From Neodiprion pinetum (lineage: Eukaryota > Arthropoda > Insecta > Hymenoptera > Diprionidae), in contig NC_060233.1 in the NCBI RefSeq assembly GCF_021155775.2, forward strand, positions 23,787,456-23,851,455: 64,000 nt of DNA, written 5' to 3'. The translations under genes and the position numbers were made by a program. This document shows, in pieces, positions 1-7,847 of the stretch. The notes beneath the pieces were generated by a model that made no database searches, was not told the origin of the DNA, and saw only the letters and a program-made list of their open reading frames with translations. Numbering within the stretch: the first letter of the stretch is position 1; every line of letters starts with the position of its first letter.

Positions 1-243
1 TGAAATAGTTATAAAGGAAAGGAAAAATATAGAAATATGTAAAAACGTCTGTATAGTTACTCGTTAGTACTGTCGGTTGTCGTTTTCTTTTTCTTACGGG
101 TGGAAACATCAGTCGTTGAGTGTTTTGATTTGACCGCAGAATTTCTAGCTTCAATTATTTTATCGAGGGTCACGAATCGGAAGTTATCGAGCACGTCTGG
201 AGTATACTATTGCTGGCAAAAGGCAGAACTTTACGCTGCAACA

Positions 244-368
244 ATGTCTTCGATAGCACGTCAGGTTTTCAATTCATTAGTGTATTCTGCATTGACCTTG
301 GCAAGTAGATGTCAAATATCACAATCAAATAGTCAGTTAGGTAGATCAGTGTGCGGTAAAAGTCATCG
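244..368 (+). CDS. Candidate first coding exon, mitochondrial presequence-like
   Basis: An ATG at 244 sits in a good insect start context (CAACAATG, A at -3). It opens a 41-codon reading frame ending in CATCG|GTAAGT, a consensus 5' splice donor with the intron starting at 369 (phase 2). The peptide begins MSSIARQVFNSLVYSALTLA, contains several Arg and many Ser/Thr and has no Asp or Glu, which is the composition of a mitochondrial targeting leader. A TCAGT initiator-like motif lies near 109, giving a plausible short 5' UTR. I do not recognise the gene and found no convincing second exon. If real, the retrotransposon to the right sits antisense in its first intron. The alternative is a chance ORF ending at a chance donor. 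Confidence 0.42.
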
Positions 369-1335
369 GTAAGTTTGTAATCGTGAGTGGACGAAAGATG
401 GAAAATGATTTTCGGAAGAATAGGTTGACAAAACACACATTGAGAAAGGGACGGTAAATAATAATTCGAAGAGATTGTTAGGAAAATACGGTGTTCTGAA
501 TTGATAAAACGTGCATGTCAGTTAGTCCGTCTGAAAATGAAAACAATCAAGTCTGTGTAAGCAAACTTGATGCCATTCTATTTACCTCAACCTCTCCCGC
601 TGATAAGCCGCCAAATTTTTCCAACCCTGGCCCTTTTTCTTACTTTTCCGTAATACTTTCCTTATCTTAGTCATAGCGAATGACTGATGAACACTCATCA
701 AGGAGTTTGAGATACTTTACTAATACCTATTTATTCACGAAGAACACACCGAATAACGCTCACGGCTCACGGTTTGAATTACGAGTTTCCACGTGTTCAA
801 TGCAGACTGCTGCTACGGCCGTTAGTTCGTACGACGGGCGGCTTAAGCCAGAGATGGCGCTAGCAAGCAATCGCTTTTCACGGCGAAAATCCGATGTTTC
901 ATGCTTCAGCTCGTGCAAGTTTTCTCACAACTCTTGAGTTCGACTTTATTGCTCTTCGTTCTAAATCAAAGGTGAAGGATCTATCTGTTTCGTGTATTTC
1001 GTAGAATTGTGAAAAAAAAAATTCGTTCTTGTTTTATTACAACGGGAACTTTGCTCACTTTAAGTGCTGTTTTTTACGACTCTGAAAAAAAAATTGAAAT
1101 TCGGAAAACTACACGACACAGATTGCTCCTTTGCCTTCAAAATGCTTGTAATAGAAGTTCGATATCTTTATAAATGACGGAGAAAACTTGCATCGCGTGA
1201 ACGTCTGCAAGCAGCAGTTCGGCCGGGAGTAGGCAACGTCCTTAATATATTAATATACATACGCATAAAACGGTGCTAAAATATTTTGATACGATTATAA
1301 ATCGTTAGTAGACGGTGGAGCCGGTATTAATATAT
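369..1335. other. No gene seen (possible intron 1)
   Basis: AT-rich sequence with A-runs near 1010 and 1086. A short open frame at 680-937 (+) has no recognisable domain. The stretch ends in the ATAT target duplication of the retrotransposon at 1332-1335. Confidence 0.5.
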
Positions 1336-1634
1336 TGTTACAACGGGGGAAAATTACGAAAGATCTAAGAGAATCAAAGAGTTCTCTGTGCGATTTAAGC
1401 GAACGCCGAGCCAAAGAAGTCTCACGAACAAGGAATATTAGACAGAAAATGGATGTATTTTAACACAAGCTCTCTTTTTAAAGTCTAGAGACTGACTGTT
1501 TTTACAATAATATCGGTTGACGCAGCAACCTTATTCTTTTTAAAGACATAAGAGGTTTATAAACGTCTTTTATCTATGATGACTACTAGATCATTTAAAA
1601 GGGGACAAAACGGGTGATTTCACCCTTTGTAACA
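1336..1634 (-). repeat. 3' LTR of the retrotransposon
   Basis: Identical by eye to the 5' LTR over all 299 bp. It is preceded on the element strand by a purine-rich tract and flanked on its outer side by the ATAT target duplication at 1332-1335. Confidence 0.97.
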
Positions 1635-1646
1635 TTACTCCCCCTC
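1635..1646 (-). promoter_or_regulatory. Polypurine tract
   Basis: The element strand reads GAGGGGGAGTAA directly before the 3' LTR. This is the expected plus-strand primer position and composition. Confidence 0.8.
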
Positions 1647-2526
1647 GAGGAAAAGAGTCGACCCGACTCGGAAAAGATAAACAATTACAAAAAAAATGTG
1701 ATCTAGCAGTCAGTGCTCGAAGGTGAGTTGGAGCTGTGGCTCTAAAAATTCAAGAACTCCCTTTTTTACTATCTGGCATTTGCCCACAGTCTCAAGGTAA
1801 ACCACAGAAAACCTTGAGCAGATAGTTGAGCATTAAATAATCTCAAAAATTTATGTACCTTGTTTTATAAAGGTAAGTGTTATTAAGTGTTATGTATCTT
1901 CATGAATTCGAAGTTATCAGCAACGGTCGAGATCGATGTCGTAAAGAAATCCAATTCTCTTCATGAAGGATTGTCCAAACGAAACAGGTTCGGGTGAAAA
2001 CATCGAGGCGAGAACCAAAAATTCCAGGACCAAACAGGATAGAAACAGACTCCTTTTCACAGGAAATAGGGGAATAGATGGGTGACTGATCCTAATCTTC
2101 TTAAGAAACAGCTCACCCTAGAGTTTTGGAAGGACAAATGTGAGTGATGGTATGACAATTCAAATTCACTAAGTGAATTCGGGAGAATACACGAATAAAA
2201 TAAATGAAATATGTATTCAAAAGAAAAGAAACGATCTTATCTGAATCATTTCTGCATCCTTCTTCAAAATAAGACCACCAGTCATCTTCAGGAATCGGGA
2301 AAAGATTGGATGGGAAAAGGCTGTGTCAAGTAACCTGAAAAGTACTCACAAAAACTGACATATGGATTAGAAAAATAAGAGAGGATCGATCAAATGCTCA
2401 CTACTTCAATCAAGCGCAGAACCGAAACACTCTTCAAGCCAAAGAAATCGATGTATCAAAATTTCCCGAATCGAACAACATCGAACTAACCTTGACCTGT
2501 CAACGAACTTTCTAACCTTCAGAGAG
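1647..2526 (-). other. Retrotransposon 3' non-coding region
   Basis: About 880 bp between the pol stop and the polypurine tract. No ORF of useful length and no envelope-like signal peptide or membrane segment is visible. It is unusually long for an element without env and may hold decayed coding or packaging sequence. Confidence 0.7.
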
Positions 2527-5391
2527 CTACTGAAACGATGCTCTCGACTGATAAGGAGCTAAGCGATCCAGATGAACGACTTTAGATTTCGAACGAGGGG
2601 AACGTCTTATTCTAAAAACAACGTCGTTAATCCGGTCAACAATAAAATAAGGACCTTCCCAATTACTTTGGAGTTTGGGACAACGCCCTTGTTGCCGACG
2701 AGGTTGAAATAACCAAACTGAATCTCCCTTCTCAAATTTTAAATTTCTAGCTCTAATATCATAACGATCCTTAGTCTTATCGGAGACCATACGAATTCTT
2801 TCCGTAGCGAATTCATGAACCTCGTTCAATTTTTGACGGAAAACGGAATTAAAATACACCTGGGACGAAGCCACGGAAAGATTGACACCCTTTTCTAAAT
2901 CTGACGGAAGTCGAAGATCCCGACCTGTCAACATCATAGCTGGAGAAAAACCGGTAGTGTCGTGAATTGCAGAGCGATACGATAAAAGAAATAAGGGAAT
3001 CCACTCATCCCAATCTTTCTGATCCCGATCAACGAAAGAAGAAAGATAACGAAGAAGCGTCCTATTCAATCTTTCTACCATTCCATTAGACTGCGGATGC
3101 AAAGCGGTGGTACGAGTTTTTCTAATCCCTAAAATTTGAAGGAACTCCTTCATCAAATTTGACTCAAAATTTCGACCCTGATCTGTGTGTAATTCAAGAG
3201 GAGCTCCGTAACGACAGACGAATTCTCGAACGTAAGCTCGAGCAACGGTGCTAGCTTCTTGATTCGGAATTGGGACTACTTCTAACCACTTTGTAAAATA
3301 ATCTGCTATCACCAGGGCATACCGATTTCCTGACCTAGAAAGAGGAAGAGGGCCTAGGATGTCCATTGCGACTCTTTCAAATGGAGCTCCTACGTTATAT
3401 ATTTGAAGAGAGCTCTTCCCTTTTTCACGAGGTCCCTTCTTGGCTAAACAAACCGTGCAAGTTCTACACCAATTTTCAACGTCAGCTCGGCAGTGAGCCC
3501 AAAAATACCTTTCTCTGATCCTACCCAAAGTCTTATTAGAAGCGAAATGGCCACCGACAGGTGAATCATGAAAGCTTGACAAAATCTCGGTTATCTTTTC
3601 TCTAGGAACCAGAAGCTGCCAACGAACCGACCTGGAGTCAGGTGATTCCCATTTCCTATAAAGCAACTGATCAAGGAGAAACAAGGAGTCCCACTGCGCC
3701 CAGTAAATTTTCAAAGACTGACTCATAGAAGATATTTCTTCCCACTGAGGCCTGACTCCTGTGGATTTCCAATTCCGAACTAGGAGGAGATCTGAATCTT
3801 TCCCCTGGGCGATGATCCAGTCTTCTTTATTTTCAACGAGAAAAATTTGACGAACGTTAAGCGAGGAATCTAGCTGTTTATTTAAACGAGAGCACTGTTT
3901 GCAATCGTCCCCGCACGGACGACGAGAAAGTGCATCAGCATTACCATGCAGAACTCCGGGACGGTGTTTAATTTCGAAGTCATATTGACCTAACCTCTCC
4001 AACCATCGAGCTACTTGGCCTTCAGGTGATTTGAACGAAAGAAGCCAAGTTAAGGAAGCATTATCTGTTCGAATCAAAAATTTCCTTCCATAAAGATAAT
4101 GATGGAAATGGCAAATAGATTTTACCATCGCCAATAATTCTCTACGGGTAACACAATAATTGCGTTCCGGTTTAGACAAGACCCGACTGAAATAACTAAT
4201 AACGCGCTCTTGGTTATCCTGAATTTGAGATAAAACCCCACCTATACCACAGAGAGAAGCGTCAGAATCTACGATGAATTGAGAATCGGTGATGGGATAA
4301 GCTAATATCGGTGACGAAGTTAATAATTTTTTAAGAAGAACAAAGGCTCCTTCGCATTCGGGAGTCCAATCGAAAACAACTTTAATTCCTGTAAGAGCAT
4401 GGAGAGGTCTCGCTATAGAAGCAAAGCCCTTAACGAAACGTCTGTAATAAGTACAAAGTCCTAAGAAACTTTGAACCTTTGCTTTTGAATCGGGACGAGG
4501 CCAATTCAAGACCTTTTCTATTTTAGAAGGATCTGTCTTAACACCTTCCGCTGAAACGACGTGTCCGAGAAAAGATACTTCCTTTTTGAAAAAATGACAT
4601 TTTTTGGGACTCATTTTTAGACCAGCTTGGAATAAACGACTAAAAACCTGCTTAAGATTTTCCAATTCCTCATCAAAAGTCTTACCAAACACAATGATGT
4701 CATCGAGATAAACTAAACAAATCTTGCCAGTCAGACCTTGAAGGGCGAATTCCATCGCTCTTTCGAAGGTAGCTGGTGCATTACAAAGGCCAAAAGGCAT
4801 AACTTTAAATTGCCAAAGTCCACCTAACCCTGTGACAAAAGCTGTTTTCGCTTTGTCTAACGGATTCATTTCGACTTGCCAATAACCACTCTGTAAATCA
4901 ATCGTAGAGAACCAACGGGCACCAGAAATTAAATCAAGGGTATCTCCTATCTGAGGAAGCGGATATGCATCTTTCTTGGTGATCTCGTTCAACTTCCTAT
5001 AATCTATACAAAACCTCTTGGAACCATCTTTTTTATTGACTAAGACAATGGGAGAAGCCCACGGACTAGAAGACGGCTCAATAACATCTGCTGTTCTCAT
5101 ATCCTCTACTAATTTTTCAACTTCCCTGCGACCATTTAAAGGAAGCCGTCTAGCTGCCTGTTTAATCGGAGCGTTATTCCCTACATCTATCGAATGCTTA
5201 GCTATGGTACATCTCCCGATGTCGGCAGAGTCTTTAGCAAAAGTCTCTTTAAAATCGTTGAAAAGGCAAACGAGACTGTTAGTCTGAGCGATATCTAAAT
5301 CTTTAGAAGACCTAGTAAAGAGTTCCGTGAGATAAGAAGGAACGACTAAAGAGTCCGACACATGTTCTAAAACGCGCAAAGACGAGAGGGT
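2527..5391 (-). CDS. pol: Pol: reverse transcriptase, RNase H and integrase
   Basis: About 954 codons of uninterrupted frame after the TAA at 5392-5394. Residues here are counted from the codon at 5379. The RT has the CIDYRKLNEIT block, STIDLQSGYW with a catalytic Asp (~161) and the polymerase box YLDD at 224-227 (4699-4710). RNase H follows with Asp373, Glu414 and Asp439. Integrase has an HHCC zinc finger (His604, His611, Cys641, Cys644), the catalytic triad Asp673, Asp733, Glu769 in DD35E spacing, and a C-terminal GPYFIVDRI (GPY/F) module with no evident chromodomain. No ATG precedes the RT core, so expression needs passage through the TAA. The stop is TAG at 2527-2529. All key residues are kept. 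Confidence 0.95.
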   Translation of the reverse strand, partial: TLSSLRVLEHVSDSLVVPSYLTELFTRSSKDLDIAQTNSLVCLFNDFKETFAKDSADIGRCTIAKHSIDVGNNAPIKQAARRLPLNGRREVEKLVEDMRTADVIEPSSSPWASPIVLVNKKDGSKRFCIDYRKLNEITKKDAYPLPQIGDTLDLISGARWFSTIDLQSGYWQVEMNPLDKAKTAFVTGLGGLWQFKVMPFGLCNAPATFERAMEFALQGLTGKICLVYLDDIIVFGKTFDEELENLKQVFSRLFQAGLKMSPKKCHFFKKEVSFLGHVVSAEGVKTDPSKIEKVLNWPRPDSKAKVQSFLGLCTYYRRFVKGFASIARPLHALTGIKVVFDWTPECEGAFVLLKKLLTSSPILAYPITDSQFIVDSDASLCGIGGVLSQIQDNQERVISYFSRVLSKPERNYCVTRRELLAMVKSICHFHHYLYGRKFLIRTDNASLTWLLSFKSPEGQVARWLERLGQYDFEIKHRPGVLHGNADALSRRPCGDDCKQCSRLNKQLDSSLNVRQIFLVENKEDWIIAQGKDSDLLLVRNWKSTGVRPQWEEISSMSQSLKIYWAQWDSLFLLDQLLYRKWESPDSRSVRWQLLVPREKITEILSSFHDSPVGGHFASNKTLGRIRERYFWAHCRADVENWCRTCTVCLAKKGPREKGKSSLQIYNVGAPFERVAMDILGPLPLSRSGNRYALVIADYFTKWLEVVPIPNQEASTVARAYVREFVCRYGAPLELHTDQGRNFESNLMKEFLQILGIRKTRTTALHPQSNGMVERLNRTLLRYLSSFVDRDQKDWDEWIPLFLLSYRSAIHDTTGFSPAMMLTGRDLRLPSDLEKGVNLSVASSQVYFNSVFRQKLNEVHEFATERIRMVSDKTKDRYDIRARNLKFEKGDSVWLFQPRRQQGRCPKLQSNWEGPYFIVDRINDVVFRIRRSPRSKSKVVHLDRLAPYQSRASFQ

Positions 5392-5394
5392 TTA
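5392..5394 (-). other. In-frame TAA between protease and RT
   Basis: Protease (ending ...SSEQK) and the RT block lie in one frame separated only by this codon, in the context CAG AAA TAA ACC CTC. It is either a single nonsense mutation in an otherwise intact element or a natural readthrough stop. The downstream bases do not match the known CARYYA readthrough context. Confidence 0.85.
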
Positions 5395-5904
5395 TTTCTG
5401 TTCAGAAGAGTTAATAAACCTAGACGTTTCGAGGTTGATTTTACGGTAACCAGAACAGAGAGTCGAATCCCCGGTAGAAATGACGCAGTTGTGAGCGGAA
5501 AGAAAATCTACGCCTAAAATGCCTTCATCTTCTATATCAGCTACTAGAACTTCATGTGGGGATTGAACACAATCTGCTACTGTTACCTGCACGACCATCT
5601 TACCTACTACAGGGGTAGTTGCTCCGGTAGCAGTGCGAATAGACACAGAAGGAATAATTGAAGCAAGAGACGAAATCATATCAGGACGAACAACGGAAAT
5701 TTCGGCTCCAGTATCTATCACCCACAAACAACTTAGTCCGTTAACGGAACCTTTAGCATATAGGCCGGTACGTCGCAGGCCTCTAACCACGAACTGTGAA
5801 GCAATAGGGCTAAGGAACTTGGAAGAAACCGATGATATCCGCCCTTTCGAAACATCGGTAGCTAGTTTCCCGAATTCTGAGGAACAGAAGATTGCGCTGC
5901 CCAA
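5392..5904 (-). CDS. pro: Retroviral-type aspartic protease (PR)
   Basis: Open in the -1 frame relative to gag and overlapping its end. The boundary at 5904 is only an open-frame limit (TTG, not a true start); translation is expected by frameshift at 5865-5871. The active-site motif IDTGAEISVV places the catalytic Asp-Thr-Gly at about 5707-5715, and the C-terminal ILGVDFL motif forms the conserved flap-side strand of pepsin-like retroviral proteases. The enzyme would act as a dimer to cleave Gag and Gag-Pol. The frame ends at TAA 5392-5394, and the RT block continues in exactly the same frame after that codon. Confidence 0.9.
   Translation of the reverse strand: MGSAIFCSSEFGKLATDVSKGRISSVSSKFLSPIASQFVVRGLRRTGLYAKGSVNGLSCLWVIDTGAEISVVRPDMISSLASIIPSVSIRTATGATTPVVGKMVVQVTVADCVQSPHEVLVADIEDEGILGVDFLSAHNCVISTGDSTLCSGYRKINLETSRFINSSEQK
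5806..5871 (-). promoter_or_regulatory. Predicted -1 ribosomal frameshift signal, gag to protease
   Basis: On the element strand GGGAAAC (5865-5871) sits in gag phase as G GGA AAC, immediately before the gag TAG. Slipping back one base gives GGG AAA and enters the protease frame, which is open there. A 5-nt spacer follows, then ACCGATG (5853-5859), which can pair with CATCGGT (5828-5834) as a 7-bp stem. The loop holds AGGGC (5841-5845), which could pair with GCCCT (5806-5810) to form a pseudoknot. Slippery site, spacing and structure all fit canonical retroviral -1 frameshifting; function is inferred. Confidence 0.8.
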
Positions 5905-7478
5905 ACCGGATTAGAGGGAGCCCTCTTGGAGACATTTTTGCGCCACGAATCTTCCGCAGTCTTCAACTGACGGTCGAGTTTAAAACAATTCTTCGCGATA
6001 TGACCCCTTACGCCGCAAAACTGGCACTCTGAGACAGGCCGATTGGAGTTTGATCTATTGTAACGAGAGAAACCACTATTTTTCCTTCCTGGAAGAGAAT
6101 CTGAGCCAGGCTGATTGACTGAAGGACGGGACGAAGAATTTTCTGAGGGTTCAGCTTGGCTCAAACGATGAAGTTGACGCGAACCTAAATCCGCCTCGTT
6201 TATGGCTTCTAATTCTAAGCCTTTAATAATAGCTTCATGTAGAGAAGTTGGAGCTGCGAGCCTCAGATGATACCGAAGCTCCGGATTCCGAATCGCATTA
6301 ATGAATTTCGCCCGAGCTATCTGATCTCTAGCTTTTTCTGCACAATCAGTAAGAGAATGTCGAGCGAGACGTTCGATGTCATTTCCGAGAGAGGCTAAAT
6401 CTTCCTTGGGCCCTTGACGTCTATTTTCGAACTGAGTAAAATAAAGTTTGGAAAGATGTTCTTCGCCAAACCGGAGTTTAAGAGCCGCACAAATGCTGTC
6501 GAAATTTTCAGAATCCGAATCTGAAAGCGATCCAAGAACTACCGAAGCCGGACCAGACAAAGACGCTGTCAAATTAGCTGCTTTCTGGGACGGATTCCAA
6601 CCATTAACCTTACTAATCATGTTAAACTGACGTTCGTATAGACTCCAAGCAGACGAACCGTCATACGAACCGGGCTTCAAATTCGATTGTTTCGAGGGCA
6701 ACTCTACAATACTCGCGGGAGGTACAGAGACCTGATTGAGTCCGAACGAGCTCTGAGTCTGCGGAGGGAGAACATTGACAGTTCCGCGTGATTTTAAAAA
6801 GGCCAGGAACTCTGCCTGAATATCTACGCTAGGATGAGACGACGCGACAGGAGGCTCAACTACTTCCGAAATATCACGTGACGGAACATCGTGGCATCGC
6901 GGAAAAGAGCTAACCTGAGCTTGTCGCGAGACATGAACAGGTGGAAAATTTTTAGCAACAGGGGAAATTTCGCCTCCCCCATAAATAGCGTCAGACCTTA
7001 ATTGATCCGGAATTGAATGAATGGAGGTCCTCCTTGCCGGGACCGGGACTGAAGGAAGAGAAGTCCTTCTACCTGGGGATGGAACTGAGCGTATCGGGAA
7101 TTCCTGCGGCCGCTCCTGAAGCTTCTGCAAACCTTGCAGGATCCCGATCAGCGCCTGAGACACGATTTCTTGTTGTTGACGCTGTTGCGAGAGGAGTTCG
7201 TGCAGAAGATTCTGCTGTTCTTGTTGCTGCTGTTGTAGCAGTTGTTGATGTTGTTGTTGCTGTTGTTGATGTTGTTCTTGCTGCTGAATCTGACGCATCA
7301 GCAAATCTTGGTTTCCCTGGATGAGCTCTGCCAAGAGAGCTAGCTGGGGCTGAACCTCAGCTTCCGAACGACGAGAAATGGAAGGAAACGCTGGTTCAGG
7401 AGAACGCTGGCACGATGAAACGCGTCCGGCAGCTCGTCGCTCCGCGCGCGATGCTCTCAACGTAGGAGTTCGTTGCAT
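5862..7478 (-). CDS. gag: Gag polyprotein of the LTR retrotransposon
   Basis: Structural capsid/nucleocapsid precursor, 538 aa from the ATG at 7478. The open frame extends 11 codons further upstream without an ATG, so 7478 is the first usable start, about 50 nt after the primer-binding site. The N-terminal part is basic, followed by a glutamine-rich segment at residues ~64-103. A conserved capsid-like block begins around a PGSYDGSSAWSLYERQF motif. A single CCHC zinc knuckle (C-x2-C-x4-H-x4-C) lies at residues ~485-498 and would bind the RNA genome. The frame ends with TAG at 5862-5864, directly after a GGGAAAC slippery heptamer. The glutamine tract is coded by many CAA/CAG repeats and may vary between copies. 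Confidence 0.93.
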   Translation of the reverse strand: MQRTPTLRASRAERRAAGRVSSCQRSPEPAFPSISRRSEAEVQPQLALLAELIQGNQDLLMRQIQQQEQHQQQQQQHQQLLQQQQQEQQNLLHELLSQQRQQQEIVSQALIGILQGLQKLQERPQEFPIRSVPSPGRRTSLPSVPVPARRTSIHSIPDQLRSDAIYGGGEISPVAKNFPPVHVSRQAQVSSFPRCHDVPSRDISEVVEPPVASSHPSVDIQAEFLAFLKSRGTVNVLPPQTQSSFGLNQVSVPPASIVELPSKQSNLKPGSYDGSSAWSLYERQFNMISKVNGWNPSQKAANLTASLSGPASVVLGSLSDSDSENFDSICAALKLRFGEEHLSKLYFTQFENRRQGPKEDLASLGNDIERLARHSLTDCAEKARDQIARAKFINAIRNPELRYHLRLAAPTSLHEAIIKGLELEAINEADLGSRQLHRLSQAEPSENSSSRPSVNQPGSDSLPGRKNSGFSRYNRSNSNRPVSECQFCGVRGHIAKNCFKLDRQLKTAEDSWRKNVSKRAPSNPVWAAQSSVPQNSGN

Positions 7479-7529
7479 TATTTTGAATACTTCTTTACAC
7501 TCAAAATCCACTCAAATGGCACAGAAGAG

Positions 7530-7547
7530 ATCCCACTTCTGACACCA
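7530..7547 (-). promoter_or_regulatory. Primer-binding site, tRNA-Leu
   Basis: On the element strand the site reads TGGTGTCAGAAGTGGGAT, one base after the 5' LTR. It is the complement of the conserved 3' end of animal tRNA-Leu including CCA (ATCCCACTTCTGACACCA), matched over 18 nt from memory of that tRNA. It would prime minus-strand DNA synthesis. Among insect gypsy-type elements, tRNA-Leu priming is known for the mdg3/micropia type. Confidence 0.85.
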
Positions 7548-7548
7548 A

Positions 7549-7847
7549 TGTTACAACGGGGGAAAATTACGAAAGATCTAAGAGAATCAAAGAGTTCTCT
7601 GTGCGATTTAAGCGAACGCCGAGCCAAAGAAGTCTCACGAACAAGGAATATTAGACAGAAAATGGATGTATTTTAACACAAGCTCTCTTTTTAAAGTCTA
7701 GAGACTGACTGTTTTTACAATAATATCGGTTGACGCAGCAACCTTATTCTTTTTAAAGACATAAGAGGTTTATAAACGTCTTTTATCTATGATGACTACT
7801 AGATCATTTAAAAGGGGACAAAACGGGTGATTTCACCCTTTGTAACA
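7549..7847 (-). repeat. 5' LTR of the retrotransposon
   Basis: 299 bp, starting TGTTACAA and ending TTGTAACA. It is identical by eye to the copy at 1336-1634. On the element strand it carries a TATAAA at 7769-7774 that could serve as a promoter TATA box; transcription start and polyadenylation points cannot be fixed by eye. Confidence 0.97.

Larger units (their letters stand above)
1336..7847 (-). mobile_element. Ty3/gypsy-class LTR retrotransposon, nearly intact
   Basis: A complete 6512-bp element on the - strand. Two 299-bp direct LTRs (5' LTR 7549-7847, 3' LTR 1336-1634) read identically base for base by eye and end in an 8-bp inverted repeat, TGTTACAA/TTGTAACA. The insertion is flanked by ATAT on both sides (1332-1335 and 7848-7851), a 4-bp target duplication. 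Inside, in order, are a tRNA-Leu primer-binding site, gag, protease, RT-RNase H-integrase, about 0.88 kb without an ORF, and a polypurine tract. The order RT-RNase H-integrase places it in Ty3/gypsy (Metaviridae), not Ty1/copia. There is no envelope ORF. All domains keep their catalytic residues. The only clear lesion candidate is one in-frame TAA between protease and RT. It looks like a recent insertion. Confidence 0.97.

Noticed and set aside
1647..2526. Possible envelope gene in the retrotransposon
   Set aside because: No ORF, signal peptide or membrane segment visible on the element strand.
5018..5287. Open frames on the + strand inside the retrotransposon (5018-5287, 5633-5914, 6448-6630, 7013-7324)
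   Set aside because: They lie antisense to gag, protease or pol and mirror the real coding frame.
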